From: Hyphomicrobiales bacterium
GTDB lineage: Bacteria; Pseudomonadota; Alphaproteobacteria; Rhizobiales; Xanthobacteraceae
Direction of reading: 5' to 3'
Assembly (NCBI GenBank): GCA_021732215.1
Contig: JAKFVL010000006.1
Span: forward strand, 62,001-126,000
Length of the DNA stretch: 64,000 nt
Shown here: piece after piece, positions 10,093 through 19,047 of the stretch
How positions within the stretch are numbered: the stretch's first letter is position 1
How the letters are laid out: every line of letters starts with the position of its first letter
The notes under the pieces: model-generated
Databases searched by the model: none
Told to the model about the DNA's origin: nothing
Seen by the model: the letters and a program-made list of their open reading frames with translations, nothing else
Program-made: the position numbers and the translations under genes

Positions 10093-10788
10093 TCAGGCTC
10101 CGTGCAGACGCTGTGTCGCGCGACGGGCGAGGATTTCGGAGGCGATCAGCGCAGCAACCGCAATCATGATTGAAATCACGACAAGCCGCAGGGCGGCAGT
10201 GTCGCCGTTCGGCGTCTGGATCAACGAATAAATAGCTGCCGATATGGTCTGGGTTTCACCCGGAATATTGGACACAAAGGTAATGGTCGCACCGAACTCG
10301 CCGATCGCCTTGGCGAAGGCGAGCACCATGCCCGCGACGACGCCCGGCAGCGCGAGCGGCAAGGTGATCGTCGTGAACACCCGCCATGGCGACGCGCCAA
10401 GCGTGCTGGCCGCCTGTTCGAGCCGACGATCAACCGCTTCGATCGAGAGGCGAATGGGCCGGACCAGCAGCGGAAACGCCATCACGCCGCAAGCGAGCGC
10501 CGCGCCCGTCCAGCGAAACGAGAACACGATCCCCAGATTGTCGGCGAGCCACGCGCCAACGAGACCGCGGCGCCCGAACGTCAGCAGCAGGAGATAGCCG
10601 GTGACCACCGGCGGCAGCACCAGTGGCAGATAGACGATGGCATCGATTGCGGCCTTGCCCGGAAACTCAACGCGCGCCAGCAGCCATGCGACGCCGATGG
10701 CGATCGGCGTCGCGACCAGCGTCGCGACCGTGGCGACGCGAATCGACAGCAGAATGGCTGTCCATTCCTCGGGCGTCAGATCGATCAT
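10093..10788 (-). CDS. modB: Molybdate ABC transporter permease
   Basis: 231 aa inner-membrane protein with about five helices. The EAA loop that docks on ModC is visible as LEQAASTLGASPWRVFTTITLPLALPG. The segment AFAKAIGEFGATITFVSNIPGETQT is characteristic of ModB/CysT-family permeases. It starts 5 bp after the modA stop and ends 2 bp before modC, so modA, modB and modC form one operon. Confidence 0.95.
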   Translation of the reverse strand: MIDLTPEEWTAILLSIRVATVATLVATPIAIGVAWLLARVEFPGKAAIDAIVYLPLVLPPVVTGYLLLLTFGRRGLVGAWLADNLGIVFSFRWTGAALACGVMAFPLLVRPIRLSIEAVDRRLEQAASTLGASPWRVFTTITLPLALPGVVAGMVLAFAKAIGEFGATITFVSNIPGETQTISAAIYSLIQTPNGDTAALRLVVISIMIAVAALIASEILARRATQRLHGA

Positions 10789-10793
10789 GTGGC

Positions 10794-11615
10794 TCAGGAG
10801 GTCGGGCGGATCAGGTAGCTGAATCCGTATTTCTCGAACACGGTTTTGGCGGTCTGCGAGCGCAGGAAAGCAAGATAGCTGGCCGCGTTGCTGTTGGCGG
10901 TCGCCGTCGCCGCCACCGGATAGGTCACGGGAGGATAGGATTCTTGCGGGAAGGCGCCGATGATTTTCACGCCGGGTTCGACCTTGGCGTCGGTCTCATA
11001 GACGATGCCGAGCACGGCCTCGTTGCGTGCAACCAGAATGAGCGCTGCGCGGACGTTGTCGGCCATCGCGAATTTGGAGGCCGCCGCATCCCATGAGCCG
11101 AGTTTTTCGAGTGCCGCCTTGGCGTACTTTCCGACCGGCACCGATTGCACATCGCCGGTTGCGATCCTGCCGTCGCCGGCAAGTTTGGCGAGATCGAAGC
11201 CCTGCGCGATGCTCACGTTGTCGACTTTGGAGTCCTTTGGTGCAATCAGCACCAGCTTGTTGCCGAGCAGGTTGACGCGGGTCGTATCGTTCACTGATTT
11301 TTTCTCGAGCGCGTAATCCATCCACGCGATGTCGGCCGAAATGAAGATGTCCGCCGGCGCGCCCTGCTCGAGCTGCTTGGCGAGCGCCGAGCTTGCGGCA
11401 TAGCTCGACGTCACTTTGACGCCGCTGGTGTTGCTGTAGGCGGCGTTCAGTTCGTCGAGCGCATTCTTCATCGATGCCGCGGCGAATACGGTGAGGGTCT
11501 TGCCGATGGCTTGCGATGCGGCGGCGGGCGCGCCTTTGCTCGCGTCCTGTGACAGCACCGGAGTTGAAAAAGCCAACGCCGCAAACGCGATGAGAAGAGG
11601 GGAAAGACGACGCAT
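10794..11615 (-). CDS. modA: Molybdate-binding periplasmic protein
   Basis: 273 aa from the ATG at 11615, which has GGAG about 8 nt upstream; a further ATG at 11630 is possible. A signal peptide is clear (MRRLSPLLIAFAALAFSTPVLSQ). The mature protein has the ModA motifs: LTVFAAASMKNALDEL, KVTSSYAASSALAKQLEQGAPADIFISAD and a C-terminal YPVAATATANSNAASYLAFL. It binds molybdate or tungstate and delivers it to ModBC. The roughly 170 bp upstream would carry the operon promoter; I could not identify a convincing ModE-type operator there. Confidence 0.95.
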   Translation of the reverse strand: MRRLSPLLIAFAALAFSTPVLSQDASKGAPAAASQAIGKTLTVFAAASMKNALDELNAAYSNTSGVKVTSSYAASSALAKQLEQGAPADIFISADIAWMDYALEKKSVNDTTRVNLLGNKLVLIAPKDSKVDNVSIAQGFDLAKLAGDGRIATGDVQSVPVGKYAKAALEKLGSWDAAASKFAMADNVRAALILVARNEAVLGIVYETDAKVEPGVKIIGAFPQESYPPVTYPVAATATANSNAASYLAFLRSQTAKTVFEKYGFSYLIRPTS

Positions 11616-11788
11616 GATATGGCGCTCCATGTCCGCCGCGCGGATATCGCGCGTGCAGGAGAAATGACGATGTGCGGAAGCGCCGTTCCGTCGTGCCGGG
11701 TGAGCTTACGGCAAACCTGACAGGATCAAGTCTTACAGGATGGGAGCTCGGTTGGCAAAGCCTTGAGATAGCTGCCAAAGGTCGCGCG

Positions 11789-12715
11789 TCACGGCGCCAG
11801 CAGCACTTGACGGCACTCTGGCGGCAATTGCGACATAGTCATCGGCGGCTTCGGCTTCGGCGGTGTTTTGGGGGGCTTCGGATTCAGAACCGCGTCGCTG
11901 AACCAGTAGGCGAGGTCGCCGGTGCTGCACCCTTCCGCATCCGACGGCGGCTCCTGCGGCGTGCAATTGCCCTCGCCGGACGGACACTTCATCCGGACGT
12001 GGAAATGATAGTTGTGTCCCCACATCGGCCGCACCTTGGCGAGCCAGCTCCGGTCGCCCTTGGCCTCGCGGCATAGAGCCTTCTTGATCGCTGCGTTGAC
12101 GAAGATGCGCTCGACCGCGGGCTCTTGCGCGGCGGCGCGGATGACGAGCGCATGCGTCGGCAGCCAGACCGCGGGATCGACGTCGCGCTTGTCGGCCGCG
12201 ACGACATTGGTCGCGGACATTTCCTCTCGCTCGTTGCGCGAGAGCGTTCGGTTCGGCATCGGCGTCAGCCAGATGTCGGCGTCGAGGCCGACCTGATGAC
12301 TGGCGTGCCCGGTCAGCATGGGCCCGCCGCGCGGCTGCGACATATCGCCGACCAGCAGACCGTTCCAGCCTGCGACCTTCTCCACCTTGGACGACAGCCG
12401 TTCCAGCAACTTGACGAGATCGGGGTGTCCCCAGTTGCGATTGCGCGACAGCCGCATCACCTGCCAGGTTTTCCCGTTGATCGGCAGGGCTTCGGCGCCG
12501 GCCACGCAGCCTTTCGCGTAGAAGCCGATCGCGCGCGCCGCGAGTGGCGCTGCGGTCGTCTTGCGGCCAAACAATTCCTTGGCCGGCGTGTTCGGATCGT
12601 TGGGATTGGCGAGCGGTGGCAGCGGTTTTGGATCGACGGTTCCCTTGTCCTGCGCAACCGCAGCGGCCGGCAGCAGACAAACGGCGGCGGCAAGAATCAG
12701 CGGGCGAACCATCAT
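11789..12715 (-). CDS. mepA: Penicillin-insensitive murein endopeptidase MepA
   Basis: 308 aa from the ATG at 12715 (a second ATG is at 12712); the frame extends to 12805 but this start gives a proper signal peptide (MMVRPLILAAAVCLLPAAAVAQ). The zinc-peptidase motifs of the LAS family are seen: GHASHQVGLDADIWLTPMP and the C-terminal WGHNYHFHVRMKCP. MepA cleaves D-Ala-meso-DAP crosslinks in peptidoglycan in the periplasm. The end is Pro/Lys-rich (PKPPKTPPKPKPP), and the cysteines fit disulfides in an exported protein. Confidence 0.93.
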   Translation of the reverse strand: MMVRPLILAAAVCLLPAAAVAQDKGTVDPKPLPPLANPNDPNTPAKELFGRKTTAAPLAARAIGFYAKGCVAGAEALPINGKTWQVMRLSRNRNWGHPDLVKLLERLSSKVEKVAGWNGLLVGDMSQPRGGPMLTGHASHQVGLDADIWLTPMPNRTLSRNEREEMSATNVVAADKRDVDPAVWLPTHALVIRAAAQEPAVERIFVNAAIKKALCREAKGDRSWLAKVRPMWGHNYHFHVRMKCPSGEGNCTPQEPPSDAEGCSTGDLAYWFSDAVLNPKPPKTPPKPKPPMTMSQLPPECRQVLLAP

Positions 12716-13112
12716 GAGGCTGCTTATAGCGCAGGCAGATTTCACAGGCGAGGGATCCAAGTGGTATGGCAATCCGATTAAAGCGTTCATCGTCTTTACT
12801 CGCATTTAACCTTGCCATCGATTGGTATAAATTGATGCGGATACGCGATCATCTGAATATTTGCGAAGCAGACGCAGCAAGTGCGGTTCGTATCGTGGCT
12901 GCCAAACTGCGGCTCTGTTTGAATTGCTCAGGCAAAACCAGCATTCCGGTGACCTGCAAGGCTTCAGGACGAAGCTCCAGTGTGCCTTACGATAAGGCAC
13001 GAGTTTCGCTTCATGACAAGATTTCAGCAACTTAAGCCGCCCATGCGAACCTGCTGGATACACTTTTTTCAGACACTTCTCGCACAAACGTTTTGCAGGA
13101 TGCGAAAGAGGC
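12716..13112. other. Intergenic region, ~400 bp, no convincing gene
   Basis: The spacer between divergent mepA and the GGDEF/EAL gene is lower in GC than its surroundings. Two overlapping open frames on opposite strands (12766-13035 plus, 12806-13087 minus) lack recognisable domains, and their amino-acid composition is unlike the neighbours. A perfect 8-bp inverted repeat with a 3-nt loop (GTGCCTTA/TAAGGCAC) is at 12982-13000 but has no T-run, so it is not a standard terminator. The region presumably holds both promoters. Confidence 0.5.
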
Positions 13113-15281
13113 GTGGACGTGGGAATTCAGAAGCAGCGGCCGAAGTCTGCCCAGGGGCGGGGCGGCAAACGGCGCCTGAGGGCGAAGACGTCGCCGGTCG
13201 ATGTTCGCGAGATGGTCCGAAAACGCGCCGAGGCTGCCGCCGCGATCGCCGATGCGCGCAAGGCGCATGAACGGCTTCGCGACGCTCTCAACATTCTTCC
13301 GCAGGGTATCGTCTTTCTCGATCCGGAGGGCCGCTACATCCTCTGGAACGAAAAGTATGCCGAGATCTACAAGCGAAGCTCGGACCTGTTCAAACCTGGC
13401 GCAAAATTCGAGGACACCTTGCGCGTTGGCGTGGCGCGCGGCGATTATCCAGAAGCCGTTGGCCGCGAGGAAGAATGGCTGGCGGAACGGCTGTCGCGGC
13501 TTCACGAGCCGGGCCAGCGCCATGAGCAGACGCTTGCCGACGGCCGCTGCGTTCTGATCGAGGAGCGGCAGACCGGCGACGGCTCCGTGATCGGCCTGCG
13601 CGTCGATATCACCGAACTCAAGCAACGCGAGGCATCGTTCCGGCTGCTGTTCGAGGGCAATCCGGTGCCGATGATCCTGTGTTCGCCCGACGACGGACTT
13701 GTCCGTTATGTCAACGATGCCGCGATCGAGCACTACGGCTTTGCCCGTGACGAATTTCACAAGCTCAGGATCCGCGACCTTCAGGCGTTCGAATCCGAAA
13801 TGCCGTGGGTGATTGACGAATCCGTCGAGCAGCAAAACGCACGCATGTGGAAACATGTGAAAGCGGACGGATCGCTGATCGATCTTGCGATCTATTCGCG
13901 AAAGCTCGTCTACAACGATCAGCAGATGGTGATGCTGGCGCTGGTCGACATGACCGAACGCAAACGCGCCGAAGCGCGGCTCGCCTTCATGGCGCAGCAT
14001 GACGGCCTCACCGGATTGCCGAACCGCAATCTGTTGCGGCAGCGGGTGGATGAATTGCTCGCGCACGGCCGGCGCAGCGGCGACAAGTTCGCATTGCTGT
14101 TCGTCGATCTCGATAATTTCAAGATCATCAACGATACGCTCGGCCACGGTATCGGCGACCAGTTGCTCAAGAGCGTCAACAAGCGCCTGCGATCCTCGTT
14201 GCGCGACGAGGACGCGATTGCGCGACTTGGCGCGGACGAATTCGCCATCGTGCAGACCGGCTGCGGACGGCCGGAAGATGTTGCGCTTCTTGCAAAGCGG
14301 CTGCTGGAGGCGGTCAACGTTCCGCATCTGATCGGCGATCACTCGATCATGATCGGCGCCAGCATCGGAATCGCCATGGCGCCCGGCGACGGCGACAACG
14401 CCGAACGCCTGATGAAAAGCGCCGACATGGCGCTGTCTCGCGCCAAGCAGGAGACGCGCGGAACGTTTTCGTTCTTCGAGGCGGAAATGGACGCTCGCGC
14501 CCAGGCGCGGCGGCGGATCGAAACCGATCTGCGCGCGGCGATCGAGGATGGCGTTCTGTGTCCGCATTATCAGCCGCTGATCGATCTCAAAAGCGGCCGC
14601 ATCACCGGCTTCGAGGCGCTGGTGCGCTGGCCTGACCCGGAGCGCGGCATGATCCCGCCGTCCGAGTTCATTCCCGTTGCGGAGGAAACCGGACTGATCG
14701 GCGCGCTCGGCGGGCTGATGCTGCGCCGCGCCTGTTCGGATGCCGCGCAATGGGCGGACGAGGTGCGCGTCGCGGTGAACCTGTCGCCGCTGCAGTTCCG
14801 TGCCGGCAATCTGCTGGCCACCGTGATGGATGCCCTGAAACAATCCGGACTTGCGCCAGCGCGGCTCGAACTCGAGATCACCGAGACGCTGCTGCTCGAC
14901 AAGAGCGATCAGGTGCTGGCCACGTTGCATGCGCTGCGCGCTCTGGGCGTGCGCATTTCGATGGATGATTTCGGCACCGGCTATTCGTCGCTCAGCTATC
15001 TGCGCAGTTTCCCGTTCGACAAGATCAAGATCGACCAGTCGTTCGTGCGCGATCTCGGCTCCAATCGCGATGCACAGGCGATCGTCCGCTCGATCATCAG
15101 CCTCGGCATCGGTCTCGGCGTCACGATCACGGCGGAGGGCGTCGAGACCGAAGCCGAATTCAGTTGCCTGCGCGCTGAAGGCTGCCACGAAGGCCAGGGT
15201 TATCTGTTCAGCAAGGCGCGGCCGAATGCCGACATCGCGGCATTGCTGCAGGCCCAGGTGGCGACGACGCTGGTGGCGTGA
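13113..15281 (+). CDS. PAS-GGDEF-EAL cyclic-di-GMP signalling protein
   Basis: 722 aa from a GTG at 13113 with AAAGAG upstream. The order is: basic N-terminus, short coiled region, PAS domain (about 55-165), second PAS (about 170-285), GGDEF domain (about 290-455), EAL domain (about 465-715). No membrane segment is seen, so it is probably cytosolic. The GGDEF signature reads GADEF (near residue 372), a Gly-to-Ala change, so cyclase activity is uncertain. The EAL side looks intact (EALVRW, DDFGTGYSSLSYL, KIDQSFV), which favours net phosphodiesterase activity. The PAS ligands are unknown. It stands alone between divergent mepA and the convergent cupredoxin gene. Confidence 0.93.
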   Translation: MDVGIQKQRPKSAQGRGGKRRLRAKTSPVDVREMVRKRAEAAAAIADARKAHERLRDALNILPQGIVFLDPEGRYILWNEKYAEIYKRSSDLFKPGAKFEDTLRVGVARGDYPEAVGREEEWLAERLSRLHEPGQRHEQTLADGRCVLIEERQTGDGSVIGLRVDITELKQREASFRLLFEGNPVPMILCSPDDGLVRYVNDAAIEHYGFARDEFHKLRIRDLQAFESEMPWVIDESVEQQNARMWKHVKADGSLIDLAIYSRKLVYNDQQMVMLALVDMTERKRAEARLAFMAQHDGLTGLPNRNLLRQRVDELLAHGRRSGDKFALLFVDLDNFKIINDTLGHGIGDQLLKSVNKRLRSSLRDEDAIARLGADEFAIVQTGCGRPEDVALLAKRLLEAVNVPHLIGDHSIMIGASIGIAMAPGDGDNAERLMKSADMALSRAKQETRGTFSFFEAEMDARAQARRRIETDLRAAIEDGVLCPHYQPLIDLKSGRITGFEALVRWPDPERGMIPPSEFIPVAEETGLIGALGGLMLRRACSDAAQWADEVRVAVNLSPLQFRAGNLLATVMDALKQSGLAPARLELEITETLLLDKSDQVLATLHALRALGVRISMDDFGTGYSSLSYLRSFPFDKIKIDQSFVRDLGSNRDAQAIVRSIISLGIGLGVTITAEGVETEAEFSCLRAEGCHEGQGYLFSKARPNADIAALLQAQVATTLVA

Positions 15282-15304
15282 TCCTGTCGGGCTGACCTTC
15301 ATAC

Positions 15305-15358
15305 GTGCGCATGCCCTGATCCGAAAACCGGAATCCACTTTTCGGGGTCATGCGCATG
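15305..15358. repeat. Palindromic repeat family E, copy 1
   Basis: An interrupted palindrome whose ends TGCGCATG and CATGCGCA pair, enclosing CCGAAAACCGGAATCCACTT. The same core is found at 57694-57742 in this window. It fills the gap between the convergent EAL gene and the cupredoxin stop (15359), where it may serve as a bidirectional terminator-like hairpin. Confidence 0.75.
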
Positions 15359-15841
15359 TTATTCGATGACGATCTCGCCGGTCATGCCCTGATCGGCGTG
15401 GGTCTTGCCGTCGGCGCTCTTGATGTCGCAACGCAGATCTGTGGCGCGGCCCGCCGCGACCGGCACCAGCCACCATTCCGCGGAATGTCCCGGATAGACC
15501 TCGATCTCGCGCATCGGGCCCTTGAATTCGGCAAGCGTGATGCTTTTGCCGTCCCTGATCTGCGTCACCTGCGCCTTGCGCGTCCACACCATCGCGGAGA
15601 ACGCATGCGAGGTGAAGTAATGAGGATCGTTACTCGCGTTGCGCAGGGTGAGCTTGTAGAGCTTGCCGGTCTCGAACTTGATCACCTTCGGCATGAACTC
15701 GTGCTTGCCCGGCGAGCCGAGATCGACGGTGACCTCGATCGGCGTCTGCCGTGACAGATCGCCGGCCGCGAGTGCCGCGCCTGATGCGAGTCCGAGCGTA
15801 ATCGCAGCTCCGAATACGGCGCGATTTCCTGACATCCACAT
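15359..15841 (-). CDS. Secreted cupredoxin-domain protein
   Basis: 160 aa from the ATG at 15841; the frame extends to 15895, but the later start gives a proper signal peptide (MWMSGNRAVFGAAITLGLASGAALA). The mature part resembles a plastocyanin/azurin-like fold. Candidate type-1 copper ligands are His in HYFTSHAF and the C-terminal Cys-His-Met set (LRCDIKSADGKTHADQGM). It is likely periplasmic. The function is not identified; related cupredoxins accompany copper or iron handling. A TGCAA-type inverted repeat lies just upstream (15885-15905). Confidence 0.75.
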   Translation of the reverse strand: MWMSGNRAVFGAAITLGLASGAALAAGDLSRQTPIEVTVDLGSPGKHEFMPKVIKFETGKLYKLTLRNASNDPHYFTSHAFSAMVWTRKAQVTQIRDGKSITLAEFKGPMREIEVYPGHSAEWWLVPVAAGRATDLRCDIKSADGKTHADQGMTGEIVIE

Positions 15842-15884
15842 GATGATTCCCCTCTCCAAAAGTATCGACGAACCAATACTCACA

Positions 15885-15905
15885 TGCAATTGCAAATGAC
15901 TTGCA
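15885..15905 (-). promoter_or_regulatory. Candidate operator: overlapping TGCAA inverted repeats
   Basis: The sequence has a perfect palindrome TGCAATTGCA (15885-15894) overlapping TGCAA-N5-TTGCA (15891-15905), about 45-65 bp upstream of the cupredoxin ATG. TGCAAAT-rich dyads are reminiscent of Fur/Mur-family operators in alphaproteobacteria. The regulator assignment is inference only. Confidence 0.35.
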
Positions 15906-16085
15906 AAGTCAAGTAAATGGATAAGCGCTGCGGGTGCGAGGAATATGCACGGGTGGGCTGTATGGCGTCGGGCAACGTGAGCCTCGAAGGATGACGCGCC
16001 GAGATACTAAAGAAGATTGGCCGTCGCCCTTCGAGGCTCAAGCTTCGCTTTCGCACCTCAGGGTGACGGCACTAACTCCATACTC

Positions 16086-16250
16086 GTCATTCCGGGGCGC
16101 GCCACTTGGCGCGAGCCCGGAATCCATAACCACGATGTTCGTTGGGATTCGCTGAAGGAGTCGCAGAGCTACTTCTACTGTTCGTCAAACTTCTGCTGCG
16201 GCGTATGGATTACGGGCTTGGGCGTGAAGAACGCGCATCCCGGAATGACG
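16086..16250. repeat. Repeat family A, copy 1 (inverted ends)
   Basis: An element of about 165 bp whose ends are inverted copies (GTCATTCCGGGGCGCG at the left, CGCGCATCCCGGAATGAC at the right). Further copies are at 26361-26478 and 31225-31336. This type is abundant in Bradyrhizobiaceae genomes. It contains no convincing gene; the short ORFs through it are repeat-derived. With family B it fills the 500-bp gap between the cupredoxin and lepA genes. Confidence 0.75.
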
Positions 16251-16289
16251 GGCTGAGAGTAAGATGCCGCTTTTGCGCTCATTCAATTC

Positions 16290-16380
16290 GTCATGGCCGG
16301 GCTTGACCCGGCCATTCACGCCTTACTTTCTGTGCGTGCTGCTAAGACGTGGATCACCGGGTCAGGCCCGGTGATGACAG
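16290..16380. repeat. Repeat family B, copy 1 (GGCCGGGnnnGACCCGGCC type)
   Basis: Two short palindromes, GGCCGGGCTTGACCCGGCC (starting at 16296) and TCACCGGGTCAGGCCCGGTGA (16353-16373), are separated by about 38 bp and bounded by GTCAT/ATGAC ends. Related elements are at 22535-22626 and 47335-47366. It ends 17 bp before the lepA stop and could end transcription there. Confidence 0.7.
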
Positions 16381-16397
16381 CTTAACAAAGCCGCTCC

Positions 16398-18209
16398 TCA
16401 ACTATCCACCTTCAGCGCGGCGATGAAGGCTTCCTGCGGGATATCGACCTTGCCGAACTGCCGCATCTTCTTCTTGCCTTCCTTCTGCTTCTCCAGAAGT
16501 TTGCGTTTGCGCGAGATGTCGCCGCCGTAACACTTCGCGGTGACGTCCTTGCGCAGCGCGCGCACGGTCTCGCGCGCGATCACCTTGCCGCCGATCGCCG
16601 CCTGGATCGGAATGACGAACATGTGCGGCGGGATCAGTTCCTTCATCTTTTCGACCATGGCGCGGCCGCGGCCTTCCGCGCGGGTGCGATGGACCAGCAT
16701 CGACAGCGCATCGACCGGCTCGAGATTGACGAGGATCTGCATCTTCACCAGATCGGCCGGCTTGTAGTCGGTGAGATGGTAGTCGAACGAGGCATAGCCC
16801 TTCGACACGCTCTTCAGCCGATCGTAAAAATCGAACACCACCTCGTTGAGCGGCAGCTCATACTTCACCATCGCGCGCGAGCCGACGTAGGTGAGTTCTT
16901 TCTGGTTGCCGCGGCGGTCCTGGCACAGCTTCAGCACGCTACCAAGATATTCGTCGGGCGTGAGGATGGTCGCCTCGATCCACGGCTCGTGAATCTCCTC
17001 GATCTTCACCACGTCCGGCATGTCCACCGGGTTGTGAATCTCGATCTCCGACCCGTCGGTGAGATGCATCTTGTAGATGACGCTCGGCGCGGTGGCGATC
17101 AGGTTGAGGTTGAATTCGCGGCTCAAGCGTTCCTGAATGATTTCCAGATGCAGCAGGCCGAGGAAGCCGCAGCGAAAGCCGAAGCCGAGAGCGGCGGAGG
17201 TTTCCATCTCGAACGAGAAGCTCGCATCGTTGAGCCGCAGCTTGCCCATCGCGCCGCGCAGTGTCTCGAAGTCGTCGGCATCGACCGGAAACAGGCCGCA
17301 GAACACCACCGGGATCGCAGGCTTGAAGCCCGGCAGCATGTCGGTGACCGGCTTGCGGTCGTCGGTGATGGTGTCGCCGACGCGGGTGTCGGCGACCTCC
17401 TTGATGGCGGCGGTAATGAAGCCGATCTCGCCGGGACCAAGCTCGTCGATCTGCGTCATCTTCGGCGTGAAGAAGCCGACGCGCTCGACGTCGTAGGCTG
17501 CGCCGGTGCCGAGCATGCGGACACGCTGGCCTTTTTTCATCACACCATCGACGACCCGCACCAGCACGACGACGCCGAGATAGACGTCGTACCAGCTGTC
17601 GACCAAAAGCGCCTTCAGCGTCGCATCGCGGTCGCCCTTCGGCGCGGGCAGGCGATGCACGATGGCTTCCAGCACATCGCCGATGCCGATTCCGGTTTTC
17701 GCCGAGATCATCACCGCATCGGAGGCGTCGATGCCGATCACGTCCTCGATCTGCCGTTTGACCTGGTCGGGCTCGGCGGCGGGCAGGTCTATCTTGTTGA
17801 GGATCGGGACGATCTCATGGCCGGCGTCGAAGGCGTGATAGACGTTGGCGAGCGTCTGCGCCTCGACGCCCTGCGAGGCATCGACCACCAGCAGCGAGCC
17901 TTCGCAGGCGGCGAGCGAGCGCGAGACCTCGTAGGCGAAATCGACGTGGCCCGGCGTGTCGATCAGATTGAGGATGTAGGTGTTGCCGTCCTTTGCCGGA
18001 TACGACAAGCGCACGGTCTGCGCCTTGATGGTGATGCCGCGTTCGCGCTCGATGTCCATCGAGTCGAGCACCTGCTCCTTGCCCGCCATCTCGCGATCAG
18101 TCAGCCCGCCGGTGATCTGGATCAGGCGGTCGGCCAGTGTCGATTTGCCATGGTCGATATGGGCGACGATGGAAAAGTTGCGGATGTTGGCGATGGGGGC
18201 AGTCGTCAT
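16398..18209 (-). CDS. lepA: Elongation factor 4 (LepA)
   Basis: 603 aa from the ATG at 18209 ([14 protein letters not shown]); an upstream frame to 18326 is not needed. GTPase motifs are G1 [10 protein letters not shown]3 DTPGHVDF and G4 NKIDL. EF-G-like domains II-IV follow, then the LepA-specific C-terminal domain ending in lysine-rich [19 protein letters not shown]. LepA acts on the ribosome, back-translocating or remodelling stalled complexes. Length and motifs are standard. Confidence 0.97.
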   Translation of the reverse strand: MTTAPIANIRNFSIVAHIDHGKSTLADRLIQITGGLTDREMAGKEQVLDSMDIERERGITIKAQTVRLSYPAKDGNTYILNLIDTPGHVDFAYEVSRSLAACEGSLLVVDASQGVEAQTLANVYHAFDAGHEIVPILNKIDLPAAEPDQVKRQIEDVIGIDASDAVMISAKTGIGIGDVLEAIVHRLPAPKGDRDATLKALLVDSWYDVYLGVVVLVRVVDGVMKKGQRVRMLGTGAAYDVERVGFFTPKMTQIDELGPGEIGFITAAIKEVADTRVGDTITDDRKPVTDMLPGFKPAIPVVFCGLFPVDADDFETLRGAMGKLRLNDASFSFEMETSAALGFGFRCGFLGLLHLEIIQERLSREFNLNLIATAPSVIYKMHLTDGSEIEIHNPVDMPDVVKIEEIHEPWIEATILTPDEYLGSVLKLCQDRRGNQKELTYVGSRAMVKYELPLNEVVFDFYDRLKSVSKGYASFDYHLTDYKPADLVKMQILVNLEPVDALSMLVHRTRAEGRGRAMVEKMKELIPPHMFVIPIQAAIGGKVIARETVRALRKDVTAKCYGGDISRKRKLLEKQKEGKKKMRQFGKVDIPQEAFIAALKVDS

Positions 18210-18413
18210 TTGCTGCTTGCGCTGGAGGAGCTTCAACTCGGCGGTACTGCGCGCGGGATAGCATCCGTGTCGCGGTGCGGCAACCGGATAACCCCGCAAT
18301 TTGCAGGTGTTTTGGACAATCCGCACGGTTCATGTCCGGCAGAGAGAAACATCTCGCCACTCGCGGGCGTAACTGCTGCGGACCAATCGAGTTTCCAGGG
18401 AAGGACGCGGATC

Positions 18414-18911
18414 ATGTCGCCGTTCTGGCGAGGCGTTGCGATATTTCTGCTTGGCGGCGTGTTCGGCACAGGCCTGGGCTTCGCCGCCGGGATCATCGGT
18501 TTCCCGTATATCTTTCCGCCGCCTCCCGCCGCTGAGGTCCTCTCGGATGCCGATCGCGCGCGGCTGGTCGCGACCGGTTCCTTCATCCATGCCAATCCCG
18601 CCGATCCGGTGCACTGGGGCAAGGGCAAGGTCAGCGTCTACGCGCGCGCGGTGTTTCTCGAAGGCGATTTCAAGGTCGGACCGGGACCGAAATATCATGT
18701 GCTGCTCGTGCCCAAGGCCGGCGTGCGCAGCGAAAGCGACGTGCAACGCGCCACCTGGGTCGATCTCGGCCGCCTGCGCGCGTTCGAGGGCAGCCAGCGC
18801 TATCCGATTCCAGCCGGTGTCAATCTCGACGACTACAAGAGCGTGGTGATCTGGTGCGAGCGGTTCGGTGTGCTGATCTCGCCGGCCGATCTGATGCGCG
18901 GCAAGTCTTGA
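18414..18911 (+). CDS. DM13-domain exported protein
   Basis: 165 aa from the ATG at 18414, with AAGGACGCGG as the ribosome-binding region. An N-terminal hydrophobic segment (ATIFLLGGVFGTGLGFAAG-like, residues 8-30) looks like a signal anchor. The rest is a DM13 domain: GSFIHANPADPVHWGKGKVSVY and the typical VVIWCERFGVLISPADL end with its conserved Cys. DM13 domains are proposed to act in redox or electron transfer. The TGA stop lies inside the first unit of a 15-bp tandem repeat (18905-19009). Confidence 0.82.
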   Translation: MSPFWRGVAIFLLGGVFGTGLGFAAGIIGFPYIFPPPPAAEVLSDADRARLVATGSFIHANPADPVHWGKGKVSVYARAVFLEGDFKVGPGPKYHVLLVPKAGVRSESDVQRATWVDLGRLRAFEGSQRYPIPAGVNLDDYKSVVIWCERFGVLISPADLMRGKS

Positions 18912-19009
18912 AGCGGCACGTCTTGAAGCGGCACGTCTTGAAGCGGCAAGTCTTGAAGCGAGATGGCTTGAGGCAAGCCGTGTTGAGGCAGGACGTGTTG
19001 AGGAAGGAC
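18905..19009 (+). repeat. 15-bp tandem repeat, seven units
   Basis: Units starting GTCTTG, GGCTTG or GTGTTG occur at 18905, 18920, 18935, 18950, 18965, 18980 and 18995, exactly 15 bp apart. The first four are nearly identical (GTCTTGAAGCGGCAC); the last three diverge. The array begins in the stop codon of the DM13 gene. In one plus-strand frame it reads VLKRH VLKRH VLKRQ VLKRD GLRQA VLRQD VLRKD, but no start or ribosome site supports translation. Confidence 0.9.
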
Positions 19010-19047
19010 TCGCGTGTCGAGACGAGATTGCGAAACGGCTTGCCGCG

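Noticed and set aside
11616-11788. ModE operator before modA
   Set aside because: Only a GATATC-centred imperfect dyad was seen, not a convincing match to known ModE sites.
12766-13087. Overlapping small ORFs before the GGDEF/EAL gene
   Set aside because: No ribosome site, no domain and overlapping on both strands; recorded as intergenic.
13032-15338. 768-aa open frame opposite the GGDEF/EAL gene
   Set aside because: Shadow of the GC-rich real gene; composition is Arg/Gln/Asp/His heavy and no domain is seen.
18905-19009. Possible CRISPR array
   Set aside because: Units are contiguous 15-bp repeats without spacers and no cas genes are present.
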